Assembly (NCBI RefSeq): GCF_013327855.1
Contig: NZ_JABUMX010000001.1
Coordinates: forward strand, 620,001 to 684,000
DNA: 64,000 bases
Direction: 5' to 3'
From: Phyllobacterium pellucidum
GTDB lineage: Bacteria; Pseudomonadota; Alphaproteobacteria; Rhizobiales; Rhizobiaceae
Every line of letters begins with the position of its first letter. Positions within the stretch are counted from its first letter, which is position 1. A program made the translations under genes and the position numbers. The notes under the pieces are model-generated. The model was not told the origin of the DNA and did not search any database. It saw nothing but the letters and a program-made list of their open reading frames with translations. Of this stretch, positions 46,967 to 56,617 are shown in pieces.

Positions 46967-47986
46967 ATGAGCTTCGCCCCCGCGCAACGACGCATGCTTA
47001 TCGGCGCAAGCGTGGCGATGCTCGCCCTTGCCCTTGCCTCAATTGCCTATGGCTCGACACTCATCCCGCTCGACGACGTCATGCGTGCACTTGCAAATGC
47101 CGCCGGTCTCAGCGACACGTCCGTCGCCGCGCCGGTGCAACGCATCATCATCGACCTTCGCCTGCCCCGCGTCATCCTTGCGCTCTGCGTCGGTGCAGGC
47201 CTTGGCGTCATCGGCGCGATGCTGCAGACCGTCACGCGCAACGACCTCGCCGACCCGTTCCTCTTCGGCCTCTCCTCGGGTGCGGCCGCCGGCGCCGTCT
47301 CGGTGATCAGCATCTTCGGCGATCGCTTCGGCATCTGGACCTTGCCGATTGCCGCGTTTTCGGGCGGCATGCTCGCGGCCCTGCTGGTGCTGGTGCTCGT
47401 TCGGCGCATCGAAGGCCAGGGACCCGAACGGCTGATCCTCGCGGGTCTTGCCGTCTCGTTCCTTTTTGCCGCACTCACCAACTATATCGTCTTCCTCGGC
47501 GACCAGCGCGCCGCCCACTCCGTGCTGTTCTGGACACTCGGCGGTCTCGGCCTAGCGCGGTGGGATAATCTGCCGCTGGCGATCACCGGCCTTGCCGCGA
47601 TCCTCGCCTTTGCGCTCTTCAACCACCGCCGGCTCGATGCGTTTCTCGCCGGAGAAAGCACCGCCGAAAGCTTCGGCGTGCGTGTAGCGCGCACGCGCAG
47701 TGTCGTTTTTATCGTATGCGCCTTTTCGACCGCGATTTTCGTCTCGGTTGCCGGCGTCATCGGATTTGTCGGCTTGATGATCCCGCACATGGCCCGCCGC
47801 TTCGCCGGCCAGCTTCACGCCGGACTGATCGTTGCCAGCGCCATTTTCGGCGCCATCCTGATCCTGCTCAGCGACCTTGCCGCGCGCCTGCTGCTCGCGC
47901 CGCAGGAATTGCCGATCGGAATCGTGACGAGTTCGGTCGGGGCGTTCTTCGTGGTAACGATGCTCTTGCGAAAACCGCGAGGCTAA
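46967..47986 (+). CDS. Cobalamin-type ABC importer permease (BtuC/FecCD-like)
   Basis: A 339-residue inner-membrane permease of the FecCD family with about nine or ten helices. The hallmark segments are RLPRVILALCVGAGLGVIGA, FGLSSGAAAGA, VGLMIPHMARRFAG and the C-terminal ELPIGIVTSSVGAFFFV-type end (here ELPIGIVTSSVGAFFVV). It completes the importer with the ATPase and binding protein. Its start follows GAGGGGGG, which belongs to the end of the repeat array, so the repeat itself appears to supply the ribosome-binding site. The 3' end overlaps the convergent cysQ gene by four bases. Confidence 0.9.
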   Translation: MSFAPAQRRMLIGASVAMLALALASIAYGSTLIPLDDVMRALANAAGLSDTSVAAPVQRIIIDLRLPRVILALCVGAGLGVIGAMLQTVTRNDLADPFLFGLSSGAAAGAVSVISIFGDRFGIWTLPIAAFSGGMLAALLVLVLVRRIEGQGPERLILAGLAVSFLFAALTNYIVFLGDQRAAHSVLFWTLGGLGLARWDNLPLAITGLAAILAFALFNHRRLDAFLAGESTAESFGVRVARTRSVVFIVCAFSTAIFVSVAGVIGFVGLMIPHMARRFAGQLHAGLIVASAIFGAILILLSDLAARLLLAPQELPIGIVTSSVGAFFVVTMLLRKPRG

Positions 47987-48777
47987 AGCCGGCCCCGAGC
48001 CACGAAATGCGGGTTGGCGAAATCCGCGTCATGCGCCTGGTTGCGCCGCCCGTAAGTCAGCGGCCGGCCGTCGAGCGTCAAGGTGATGCCGCCGGCGGCG
48101 CGCAATACGGCATCGCCCGCCGCCGTATCCCATTCCATGGTGCGGCTCAGCCGTGGATAGATGTCGGCCTCGCCGCGCGCGAGCAGGCCGAATTTCAGCG
48201 ATGAACCAACCGAAACGCAATCGGCGATGGCGAACTGGTCGAGATAGGCGTCGGTTTCCGGCGTCCGGTGCGAGCGGCTCGCAACCGCGACCAGAACGTC
48301 GGGAGCCGAACGGCAGGCAATGGCCTGACGTTCGATCACGCTGCCGTTGCGATCGATCGTCACTTGTTGCGCCCTCTCGGGACTGCCGGTGAAGAGGAGG
48401 CCGCGCACGGGAGCGTAGACGAGGCCGAGCAACGGTACGCCGTTTTCGATGAGTGCGATGTTGACGGTGAAGTCGCCATTGCGGCTGACGAACTCCCGGG
48501 TACCATCGAGCGGGTCCACCAGATAAAAGCGGGTGCCAAGATCGCCGGGGATATGGCCGCCTGCGATCTCTTCCTCGGCAACAATGGGTATGCCCGGTGT
48601 CGCACCCCGCAACGCCTGAAGGATGATCGCCTCGGCGGCGTGGTCGGCTGCAGTCACGGGTGATTTGTCGTCCTTGAGTTCGACAGCGCAGCCTTCCTCG
48701 TAGATACGCAGGATCTCTTGACCGGCAACGATCGCGGCTTCTTCGAAGAGGGTGAGTAGATCAGTGTGGAATGTCAT
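47983..48777 (-). CDS. cysQ: 3'(2'),5'-bisphosphate nucleotidase CysQ
   Basis: Removes the 3' phosphate of PAP (and PAPS), keeping sulfate assimilation from stalling and protecting the cell from PAP. The 264 residues belong to the inositol-monophosphatase fold: DKSPVTAADHAAE (residues 37-49), the metal motif VAEEEIAGG, VDPLDGTREFVSRNG and WDTAAGDAVLRAAGG are all present. It lies at the edge of the membrane; no signal is seen. It is downstream of the cysDNC operon on the same strand but separated by a 173-base stretch with repeat remnants, so co-transcription is uncertain. Confidence 0.94.
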   Translation of the reverse strand: MTFHTDLLTLFEEAAIVAGQEILRIYEEGCAVELKDDKSPVTAADHAAEAIILQALRGATPGIPIVAEEEIAGGHIPGDLGTRFYLVDPLDGTREFVSRNGDFTVNIALIENGVPLLGLVYAPVRGLLFTGSPERAQQVTIDRNGSVIERQAIACRSAPDVLVAVASRSHRTPETDAYLDQFAIADCVSVGSSLKFGLLARGEADIYPRLSRTMEWDTAAGDAVLRAAGGITLTLDGRPLTYGRRNQAHDADFANPHFVARGRL

Positions 48778-48796
48778 GCAACGCTCTCTGGTCTGC

Positions 48797-48930
48797 CGGG
48801 TATTTCATCCCAAGGGGGGGACCAATGCGAAGGTTCTGTCACGCTCAACGACATTCGAAGTGCCGGCGGACATGCCTATGCGACCTCCCCCATTGTGGGG
48901 GAGATGGGCGGCAACCCATAGGGACGTAAG
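48797..48930. repeat. Degenerate remnants of the same repeat family
   Basis: Between cysQ and cysNC, CCCATTGTGGGGGAGATGGG (about 48887-48906) and a decayed CTGCCGGGTATTTCATCCCA (about 48797-48816) match parts of the 284-base unit, here in poor condition. The stretch has no gene. Confidence 0.6.
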
Positions 48931-48950
48931 TGCGAATTGCATGACTTGCT

Positions 48951-50900
48951 CTAGATGGACCACGAACTCTGGTCGTAATTAAAGATGATGCCACGCTCAG
49001 CAAGCAGGTTTTCGACCTCGGAGGCAAGCTCTTCCGTCGTTCGCCCGACGGTTTTCAGATGAAGTTCCGGGTTCTCCGGCGCCTCATAGGGCGAATCCAC
49101 GCCGGTGAAGTTCTTGATCTCACCGCGCAGCGCCTTGGCGTAAAGACCCTTCGGATCGCGGCGGGCGCATTCCTCGAAGGGCGTATCGACGAAGATCTCC
49201 ATGAACTCGCCGTCGCCAAGCAATTCACGCGCCATGCGCCGCTCGGAGCGGAAGGGCGAAATGAAGGAGACCAGCACGATCAGCCCCGCATCCACCATAA
49301 GCTTTGCCACCTCGCCGACGCGTCGGATATTCTCCACGCGATCTTCCTCGGTGAAACCGAGATCGCGATTGAGGCCGTGGCGGACATTGTCGCCGTCAAG
49401 GATATAGGTGTGCTTGCCCAGTGATGAGAGACGCTTTTCGACAAGGTTCGCAACCGTGGATTTGCCCGAACCGGAGAGCCCGGTGAACCACAGCACGGCC
49501 GGCTTTTGATCCTTCAGTGCCGCACGCGATGCCTTATCGACGTCGAGCGCCTGCCAGTGCACGTTCGATGCGCGGCGAAGCGCAAAATCGATCATGCCGG
49601 CGCCAACCGTGGCATTGGTCAGACGATCGATGAGGATAAACGACCCGGTCGAACGGTTCGACTTGTAGGAATCAAAGGCGATCGGTTCCTGCGTCGAAAT
49701 ATTGCAGACCCCGACCTCATTCAAATCGAGCGATTTGGCAGCAACTTCGGCGAAGCTGTTGATATCGATTCGATGTTTGAGATCGGTGATCGTGGCGGTG
49801 ACCTGGTCGGTTTCGGTGCGCAGGATATAGGAACGGCCCGGAATGAGCGCATGCTCGGCGAACCAGACAAGATGGGCCGCGAACTGGTCCGCGACTTCAG
49901 GGCGCGCGCCCGGCGCAACCAGCATGTTGCCGCGCGAAACCTCGACCTCATCTTCCAGCACGATGGTAACCGCCTCGCCCTCGCCGGCGCGATCGAGATC
50001 GCCATCCCAGGTGACGATGCGCTTGACGCGCGATGTCTTGCCGGACTTCGCCACGACGACCTCGTCGCCGGGCGCTACGGAACCCGAGGCAATAGTTCCG
50101 GCGAACCCGCGAAAATCGAGATTGGGGCGATTGACGAATTGGACCGGAAACCGGAAAGGGCGTTCTTCGGCGGTGCGATCAAGCGGCACGGTTTCGAGAT
50201 GTTCGAGCAGCGAGGGACCCTTATACCAGGGCAACTTATCGGATGCGCCGATGACATTGTCGCCATAGCGAGCCGAAAGCGGGATCGACTGTATCGAATT
50301 GAATCCAAGCTTGCCCGCAAACGCCTGATATTCCTCGACGATCCTGTCGAAAATCTCCTCAGAGTAGTCGACGAGATCGATCTTGTTGACGGCCAGAACG
50401 ATATTGCGGATGCCAAGAAGGGAGGCGATGAAGCTGTGACGCCGCGTCTGCTGCAGCACGCCTTGCCGCGCATCGACGAGCACAATGGCGAGATCCGCCG
50501 TCGAAGCGCCGGTCGCCATGTTGCGGGTATATTGCTCGTGCCCGGGCGTATCTGCGACGATGAACTTGCGTTTCGGTGTCGAGAAGAAGCGATAAGCCAC
50601 ATCGATGGTGATGCCCTGCTCGCGCTCGGCCTCAAGGCCATCGACAAGCAAGGCGAAGTCGATATCCTCTCCATTCGTTCCGTGCTTGCGGCTGTCGTTG
50701 GTCAGGGCGGCAAGCTGATCCTCGAAGATCAGCTTTGTGTCGTAGAGCAGCCGGCCGATCAGCGTCGACTTGCCGTCATCGACGGAGCCGCAGGTCAGGA
50801 AGCGCAAGAGCGACTTCTTTTCCTGTTCGGCCATATAGGCGTTGATTTCCTCGGCGGCTGCTTCGGCTGCGGACAACTCGATCTGGGCTGGTTTACTCAT
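48951..50900 (-). CDS. cysNC: Sulfate adenylyltransferase subunit 1 / adenylylsulfate kinase fusion
   Basis: A 649-residue bifunctional enzyme. The N-terminal part (about 1-450) is CysN, a GTPase that drives ATP sulfurylase: G1 [16 protein letters not shown] (residues 37-52), G3 [12 protein letters not shown]4 NKIDLVD, followed by the EF-Tu-type barrels. The C-terminal part (about 465-649) is CysC (APS kinase) with Walker [16 protein letters not shown] and [16 protein letters not shown]. Together with CysD it makes APS from sulfate and ATP and then PAPS. The same fusion is NodQ in symbiotic rhizobia. The ATG overlaps the cysD stop by one base (ATGA). Confidence 0.95.
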   Translation of the reverse strand: MSKPAQIELSAAEAAAEEINAYMAEQEKKSLLRFLTCGSVDDGKSTLIGRLLYDTKLIFEDQLAALTNDSRKHGTNGEDIDFALLVDGLEAEREQGITIDVAYRFFSTPKRKFIVADTPGHEQYTRNMATGASTADLAIVLVDARQGVLQQTRRHSFIASLLGIRNIVLAVNKIDLVDYSEEIFDRIVEEYQAFAGKLGFNSIQSIPLSARYGDNVIGASDKLPWYKGPSLLEHLETVPLDRTAEERPFRFPVQFVNRPNLDFRGFAGTIASGSVAPGDEVVVAKSGKTSRVKRIVTWDGDLDRAGEGEAVTIVLEDEVEVSRGNMLVAPGARPEVADQFAAHLVWFAEHALIPGRSYILRTETDQVTATITDLKHRIDINSFAEVAAKSLDLNEVGVCNISTQEPIAFDSYKSNRSTGSFILIDRLTNATVGAGMIDFALRRASNVHWQALDVDKASRAALKDQKPAVLWFTGLSGSGKSTVANLVEKRLSSLGKHTYILDGDNVRHGLNRDLGFTEEDRVENIRRVGEVAKLMVDAGLIVLVSFISPFRSERRMARELLGDGEFMEIFVDTPFEECARRDPKGLYAKALRGEIKNFTGVDSPYEAPENPELHLKTVGRTTEELASEVENLLAERGIIFNYDQSSWSI

Positions 50901-51805
50901 CAGAAATAGCCCTCACGCTTTTTCTTTTCCATGGAGCCGGCTTCGTCCTTGTCGATCATGCGGCCCTGCCGCTCCGACGTGCGGGAAACTAGCATTTCGC
51001 CGACGATCTCCGGAAGCGTCGTGGCGCTCGATTCAACAGCGCCGGTCAGCGGGTAGCAGCCAAGGGTCCTGAACCGAACCATCTTGTCCTGCAACACCTC
51101 GCCCGGCAGCATCTGCATCCGTTCGTCATCGCGCATGATCAGCATGCCATCGCGCTCCACGATGGGCCGCTTGGCGGCGAAATACAGGGGAACGATCGGA
51201 ATCTCCTCCTGCATAATGTACTGCCAGATGTCGAGTTCGGTCCAATTGGAAATTGGAAAGACGCGGATCGATTCACCCTTGGCGACGCGGGTATTGTAGA
51301 TCTTCCACATTTCCGGACGCTGGTTCTTCGGGTCCCAGGAATGCTGGGCATTGCGGAAGGAAAAGATGCGTTCCTTGGCGCGTGACTTCTCTTCGTCGCG
51401 GCGCGCGCCGCCAAAGGCAGCATCGAAGCCATATTTGTCGAGTGCCTGGCGCAGCGCCACCGTCTTCATAATGTGGGTATGCGTGTTCGAACCATGAACG
51501 AAGGGGCTGATGCCCTGCTCGATGCCTTCCTGGTTGCTGTGGACAAGAAGATCGAACCCAAGCCGCTTAGCTTCTGAATCACGAAACGCGATCATCTCCT
51601 TGAATTTCCACGTGCTGTCGACATGGAGAAACGGAAATGGCGGTTTTGCCGGATAGAACGCCTTCATCGCCAGATGCAGCATGACGGACGAATCCTTGCC
51701 GATGGAATAGAGCATCACCGGCTTGGCGAAGGTTGCCGCAACTTCACGGAAAATGTGGATTGCCTCGGCTTCAAGACGCTGAAGATGCGTCAGGTTCTTG
51801 GTCAT
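50900..51805 (-). CDS. cysD: Sulfate adenylyltransferase subunit 2
   Basis: The catalytic subunit of GTP-dependent ATP sulfurylase, forming APS with CysN. The 301 residues carry the PP-loop [14 protein letters not shown] (residues 33-46), [13 protein letters not shown], the conserved [15 protein letters not shown] segment (shortened: [12 protein letters not shown]), [13 protein letters not shown] and the family C terminus [23 protein letters not shown] (ends EKKKREGYF). The ATG at 51805 is preferred over a GTG three codons earlier. The 252 bases upstream to the ribokinase stop show no riboswitch or strong promoter that I recognise. Confidence 0.95.
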   Translation of the reverse strand: MTKNLTHLQRLEAEAIHIFREVAATFAKPVMLYSIGKDSSVMLHLAMKAFYPAKPPFPFLHVDSTWKFKEMIAFRDSEAKRLGFDLLVHSNQEGIEQGISPFVHGSNTHTHIMKTVALRQALDKYGFDAAFGGARRDEEKSRAKERIFSFRNAQHSWDPKNQRPEMWKIYNTRVAKGESIRVFPISNWTELDIWQYIMQEEIPIVPLYFAAKRPIVERDGMLIMRDDERMQMLPGEVLQDKMVRFRTLGCYPLTGAVESSATTLPEIVGEMLVSRTSERQGRMIDKDEAGSMEKKKREGYF

Positions 51806-52057
51806 CAAAATCACTATCCACTTGTGCCGGACGCGTTATCGACGCCAGCAAAAATCATTCAGGACACCGGCGTCCTTCGACTGCCGGAACGTGCCGCAAA
51901 CATAGTGGAACAGTCGCGGTTTAGAAAAGGATGGTTTCACGCCTCGCGCAAAATCGACGCCAATTTATTGCCGTTGCGGGCGAAATCTAAGAACGCCATG
52001 CTCCTGTCGAGTGGCGTCCAACCACAACCGTTTTAAAAACCTTCTATCGTGGAAAAT

Positions 52058-52999
52058 TCATCCGGCCTTGCTGTCGCCAAGACCAGCAATGAATTTATCG
52101 AACGCCTTCACATCGGCATAGGACTTCTGCGTGCCTTCGCGGGTGATCGAATCGGCGGCATAGAGCGCAGCCCTGCGCAGCGAGGCTTCGACGTCGCGGC
52201 CTTCCACGTAGAACCGGGCAAAGCTGCCGATGAAGGCGTCGCCAGCTCCCGTCGTATCCTTGGGCTGGACCTTCAGCGGCTCGATCAGCGTCGCCTTGTC
52301 AGCAGTGATCAGCCGCGCGCCACGCGAGCCAAGGGTGACGATGACGGTGCGAATGCCCTTGGCGATCAATGAGCGGGCCGCAGTCTCGATTTCGGCATCG
52401 GTACCGGTCGGCATGCCGGTCAGCAATGCGAGCTCCGTTTCGTTCGGCACAAGAAACGTCGCTTTGGTGACCTTGCCGGCATCGAGATCCGGCGCGGCCG
52501 GCGCCGGATTGAGAATGGTCTCGATGCCGTGCTGGTCGGCAAAGGCGATCGTGTAGTAGACCGTCTCCAACGGGACTTCCAGCTGCATGAGAATGAGATC
52601 GCATCGCTTTAGGTCTTCTGCCGCGGCATCGATATCCGCCGGCTTCAACTCGTTGTTGGCGCCCTTGATGATCAGGATGGAATTTTCGCCATGCTCGTCG
52701 ACGAAGATCGGCGCAACGCCGCTTGACTGGCCGGCAGCCGTATCGACATGGGTGATGTCGATGCCATTGTCCTGCAAATTGCGGATCGTACTCTGGCCGA
52801 AGACATCGTCGCCCACCTTGGTCACCATCATGACGTCGGCGCCGAGTCTTGCGGCCGCGACCGCCTGATTGGCGCCCTTGCCGCCGAACCCCATCGCGAA
52901 CGCCGGCGCTTCGACTGTCTCGCCGGGTGCGGGCATGCGGACGATCGAAGTAACCAGATCCGTCATGTTGCTGCCGACAACGGCGATACGGTGGGGCAT
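52058..52999 (-). CDS. rbsK: Ribokinase-family sugar kinase
   Basis: A 313-residue PfkB-type kinase that would phosphorylate the sugar brought in by the adjacent importer, probably ribose or a relative. It starts with VVGSNMTDLVTS (residues 6-17), shows GFGGKGANQAVAAARLGA (about 38-55) and the anion-hole/base motif KDTTGAGDAFIGSFA (about 245-259). NPAPAAPDL and the VPNETELALLTG motif agree with ribokinase. It lies downstream of the permease genes with a 73-base gap and is the last gene of the sugar operon. Confidence 0.88.
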   Translation of the reverse strand: MPHRIAVVGSNMTDLVTSIVRMPAPGETVEAPAFAMGFGGKGANQAVAAARLGADVMMVTKVGDDVFGQSTIRNLQDNGIDITHVDTAAGQSSGVAPIFVDEHGENSILIIKGANNELKPADIDAAAEDLKRCDLILMQLEVPLETVYYTIAFADQHGIETILNPAPAAPDLDAGKVTKATFLVPNETELALLTGMPTGTDAEIETAARSLIAKGIRTVIVTLGSRGARLITADKATLIEPLKVQPKDTTGAGDAFIGSFARFYVEGRDVEASLRRAALYAADSITREGTQKSYADVKAFDKFIAGLGDSKAG

Positions 53000-53072
53000 G
53001 TGCGTATTCCTTGTGTAGTCCAGTCGTTTGGAATTTTTCTATATCAGCGATCTTGCGGAAAGAAACGGTGCC

Positions 53073-54083
53073 TTATCGATCGGTGTTGCGAAATGCGTTG
53101 AGAGCAATGACCAAAAGCAGGAAGCCGCCCCATATGAAATCGATGAGGTGATTGGAGAAGCGCAGGATCTGGAAGCCGGATGAGAGTAGCATCAGCGCAA
53201 CCAGCGCGATGGACACGCCAAGCACCCTGCCCTTGCCGCCAGCCGGGTTTGTGCCGCCAAGAACAGCGATCAGGATGGCTTGCAAGAGGTAGGATGCGCC
53301 ATAATCCGATTTCGCGGCATTGGTGCGCCCCGAAAGAATGATGCCGGCAATGGCGGCGAGAAACCCGGTTAGCATATAGGAATAGAAGATCATCCGATCC
53401 TTGCGCAGGCCGGCAAAGACGGCGGCGCGCGGGTTGGTGCCGATGAGCATGAGATTGACACCGAGTGTGGTGCGCGTGAGCAGAACGGCGACCGCACCGG
53501 CAACGACGACGAACAGGATGAACGGCGTTGCGAGGCCCAGGATCTTGCCGTTGCCGATATAGTTCCAGCCATCCGGGAATCCGACGATCGCCGGGCCGCC
53601 AGTGAGGACGACAGCGAGACCGGTGAAGATCTGGCCGGTGCCGAGCGTCGCCAAAATAGGCGTAATGCGCAGTTTGGCGATGAGAAAGCCGTTGAGGACA
53701 CCCGCCAAGAGACCGATCGCCAGCGCCATCAATATGCCGATGCCCGTATAAAGCATGATCATGCCGGTGGACTGGTCAGTTCCGGTGATGACATGGTGGA
53801 AGAACACGCCGGCGAGAATTCCGGCGAGGTTGGCGATGCCGACGACCGAAAGATCAATACCGCCGGTCAGCATCGCGATCATCATGGCGATCGCGAGAAT
53901 GCCGAGTTCCGGCATGATGTACGTGATGGATTCGAAATTGTAGTAGCGCAGGAACTTGTCGGGGTTGAGATAGGACATCAGCGCGAAGACCAGCACGGTG
54001 ATCACGAGAAGCTGCAGGATATTGCGGTCCTGCCCGAAAAAAATGCGCTTGGCGATAGAGCTGTTCTGCATGTCCTGTCTCAC
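53073..54083 (-). CDS. Sugar ABC importer permease (RbsC-like, second)
   Basis: A 336-residue inner-membrane permease of the ribose/xylose class with about ten helices. The family signature is visible in GGIDLSVVGIANLAGILAGV (about residues 71-90) and in the C-terminal LLQAILIAVLGGTNPAGGKG loop. It starts in an ATGA overlap with the other permease gene. Two distinct permeases in one operon indicate a heterodimeric channel, as in AI-2 and rhamnose systems, unlike the homodimeric RbsC. Confidence 0.9.
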   Translation of the reverse strand: MRQDMQNSSIAKRIFFGQDRNILQLLVITVLVFALMSYLNPDKFLRYYNFESITYIMPELGILAIAMMIAMLTGGIDLSVVGIANLAGILAGVFFHHVITGTDQSTGMIMLYTGIGILMALAIGLLAGVLNGFLIAKLRITPILATLGTGQIFTGLAVVLTGGPAIVGFPDGWNYIGNGKILGLATPFILFVVVAGAVAVLLTRTTLGVNLMLIGTNPRAAVFAGLRKDRMIFYSYMLTGFLAAIAGIILSGRTNAAKSDYGASYLLQAILIAVLGGTNPAGGKGRVLGVSIALVALMLLSSGFQILRFSNHLIDFIWGGFLLLVIALNAFRNTDR

Positions 54084-55057
54084 ACCAGTTTCTTGCGATC
54101 GCGCCAGGCGGTGAGCGCCGTGGCGATGATGATGATGAGGCCCACGACCACCCGCTGCCAGGTGGTATCGACCTTCATTATGATGAGGCTGTTCTTGACC
54201 ATAACCAGCATGAACACCCCAAGCAGCGTGCCGATGACGCTGCCGCGCCCACCGAAGATGGACGCTCCGCCGAGGACCACAGCCGCGATCACATCAAGCT
54301 CCAGCCCGACGAAATCGCGCGGATTGGCGAGCCAGATCATCGAGCCGTGTAACAGCCCGGCAAATCCGGCCAGCGCACCGGCGAAACAGTAGACGACGAA
54401 CAGCGTGTTGCGAGTATTGAAGCCGACCCGGCTTGCGGCCTCCGGCGCACCGCCGAGAGCGAACACCGAGCGCCCCATCATGGTGTAGCGCAGGAACAAA
54501 TGCGTGAGGAGCGCGAGGCCGAAATAGATGAGGATCATCGCGGTCAGGCCGAAATTGGTGCCGCTTGCAGACGTCAGGCTGATGAGGTCCGTCTTGGCGA
54601 AGGCGATCAACTGCTGAGGCATCTTGTCGATGTTGATCATGCTGGTGCCAACGAGGCCAAGCAGCAGGCCGCGCACGACGCTGCCCGTGCCGAGGGTGAC
54701 GATCAGCGGGATCATGCGGAAGCTATGGATGAAGAAGGCGTTGAAAGCCCCGAGAAAAGTGCCGATCAGCGTTGCGGCGACGAAGGGCAGGAGCACACCG
54801 CCATAGCCATAATAGATCATGACCTTGATCGTAAGGTACATGGCGGCGACGGCAAAAGCTGTGAAGGAAACGTCGATGCCGCCAGAAATCATCACAACAA
54901 GGACGCCAAGCGCCAGGATGCCGATGATCACATTGGCCCGCAAGAGTCCGAACAGGTTGTCCAGCGACCAAAAGGCCGGGTTGATCAGTCCGATGATGAT
55001 CATCGCAGCAACAAGAATGCAGGCGATGATGAATTCCGATCGACGAAACAGAGTCAT
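54080..55057 (-). CDS. Sugar ABC importer permease (RbsC-like, first)
   Basis: A 325-residue permease with about ten helices. Signature segments are ISGGIDVSFTAFAVAAMYL (about residues 57-75) and the C-terminal DVIAAVVLGGASIFGGRGS. It pairs with the next permease downstream. It overlaps the ATPase gene and the second permease gene by four bases each (ATGA). Confidence 0.9.
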   Translation of the reverse strand: MTLFRRSEFIIACILVAAMIIIGLINPAFWSLDNLFGLLRANVIIGILALGVLVVMISGGIDVSFTAFAVAAMYLTIKVMIYYGYGGVLLPFVAATLIGTFLGAFNAFFIHSFRMIPLIVTLGTGSVVRGLLLGLVGTSMINIDKMPQQLIAFAKTDLISLTSASGTNFGLTAMILIYFGLALLTHLFLRYTMMGRSVFALGGAPEAASRVGFNTRNTLFVVYCFAGALAGFAGLLHGSMIWLANPRDFVGLELDVIAAVVLGGASIFGGRGSVIGTLLGVFMLVMVKNSLIIMKVDTTWQRVVVGLIIIIATALTAWRDRKKLV

Positions 55058-56553
55058 TTCAAGGCCTTCAGCCGGTCGTTTAAAGCGTCTTCATGCAAGG
55101 AATCAGGTCCGATTTCATCGACGAAACGCCCCCTATGCATGATGATGATGCGGTTGCAGTTTTGGACAAGTTCCGGCACGTCGTCGGAGATCATCAACAC
55201 GGCCAGACCGTTCTCGACGGCCAGTTCCCGAATCTTGCGATGGATCTGCGCCTTGGAGCCGACGTCCACGCCGACAGTCGGGCCATTGAGAATGAGCACC
55301 CTTGCACCCGTCAGCAACCAGCGCGCCAGCACGACACGCTGCTGATTGCCGCCGGACAGATGGTTGACTGGCGTTTGCGGACCTGGCGCAGCAATCTGCA
55401 TCGCACCGAACATGCCCGACGTTGCCGCAGCCGTTCGCTTTCGATCGATGAAGATGCCGCGCACGAAATTATTCAGCGATGTCGCCAGCATGTTGCGTTC
55501 GATCGATTGCGGCAAAAACAGACCCTCGCTGAGCCGATCCTCCGGAACGTAGGCGATGCCGGATCCGATGGCCTCCTGCACTGTCGCCGGATGTACTTCC
55601 CTGCCGTCGACCGTCACTGTCCCGGTAAATTTTGGGTTCATGCCGAAGAGCGCCAGCGCAAGCTCGGTGCGGCCGGCGCCGATCAATCCGGACAGGCCGA
55701 CGATTTCGCCGGCATGGAGCGTCAGGTTGATATCCTCGATACTCCCCGGCACAGAGAGATTGCGCACCTCTAGCCGCGGCGGGCTGTCTCCGGCGGCTGG
55801 CTCCCAAACGTAGCTCTGATCGGTGAGATCATGCCCGGTCATGGCGCGGGTGATCTTCGGCTCGTTGAAATCGGTAATCGGGCCTTCGGCCACCTTCTTG
55901 CCGTTGCGCAAGACGGTCAGCCGTTCGCTGATTTCGAGCATTTCGCGCATCTTGTGGCTCACGAACAGGACGGCGATGCCCTGCGCCTGGATATCGCGCA
56001 CGATACGGAAGAGCGCATCGACCTCTGGCCGCGTCAGCGCCGTCGTCGGCTCGTCCATGATGATGAGCCGGGCATTGACCATGACGGCGCGGGCAATTGC
56101 GATGATCTGCTTGCCGGACGTCGGTAAGGTTTCGACATCGGCGTCAAGGTCCATCGTAACGCCGAGACGTGCGAGTGCCTGTTCGGCAAGGTTGCGGGCA
56201 CGCGTCCAGTCGACGACGCGGCGTTTTTCGAGAAGCATCGTATTGAGCGCGAGGTTTTCGAGAACGCTGAGGTTCCCGAAGAGAGAAAAATCCTGGTAGA
56301 TGACCTGAATGCCATGCTGTACCGAATGCGCGGGCGTCATGCCGGTTACCGGGACGCCGTCGATGCGTATTTCGCCCTCGGTCGGCTGGTAGACGCCAGC
56401 CATGATCTTGATGATCGTGGATTTGCCGGAACCGTTCTCACCGGCAAGGCAGTGAATTTCACCGGGCTTGATCGCCAGCGAAACCGCGTCCAGCGCCACG
56501 AGGCCGCCGAAACGTTTGCTGATATTATTCAGCTCCAGAAGATACTCGCTCAT
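55054..56553 (-). CDS. Sugar ABC importer ATPase (two ABC domains)
   Basis: A 499-residue double-domain ATPase of the RbsA class. The first domain has Walker A GENGSGKSTIIKIMAG (about residues 37-52), a degenerate signature LPTSGKQIIAIARA and Walker B LIIMDEPTTALTRPE. The second domain has GLIGAGRTELALALFG, VPEDRLSEGLFLPQSIERN (starting VPEDRL), signature LSGGNQQRVVLARWL and LILNGPTVGVDVGSK, where the usual Glu-Pro-Thr of Walker B reads Gly-Pro-Thr. This suggests that the second site is less active in hydrolysis. The ATG at 56553 has GGAG just upstream; a longer open frame over the binding-protein gene was rejected. Confidence 0.9.
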   Translation of the reverse strand: MSEYLLELNNISKRFGGLVALDAVSLAIKPGEIHCLAGENGSGKSTIIKIMAGVYQPTEGEIRIDGVPVTGMTPAHSVQHGIQVIYQDFSLFGNLSVLENLALNTMLLEKRRVVDWTRARNLAEQALARLGVTMDLDADVETLPTSGKQIIAIARAVMVNARLIIMDEPTTALTRPEVDALFRIVRDIQAQGIAVLFVSHKMREMLEISERLTVLRNGKKVAEGPITDFNEPKITRAMTGHDLTDQSYVWEPAAGDSPPRLEVRNLSVPGSIEDINLTLHAGEIVGLSGLIGAGRTELALALFGMNPKFTGTVTVDGREVHPATVQEAIGSGIAYVPEDRLSEGLFLPQSIERNMLATSLNNFVRGIFIDRKRTAAATSGMFGAMQIAAPGPQTPVNHLSGGNQQRVVLARWLLTGARVLILNGPTVGVDVGSKAQIHRKIRELAVENGLAVLMISDDVPELVQNCNRIIIMHRGRFVDEIGPDSLHEDALNDRLKALK

Positions 56554-56617
56554 GCTTGCTCCGGCCATTCGAAATGTCCGGGCGACAACGCTGCCGCCGC
56601 CCGGACAAAAAGGCAAA

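Noticed and set aside
45936..46970. CRISPR array
   Set aside because: The units are tandem and nearly identical over ~284 bases, with no short repeats separated by unique spacers.
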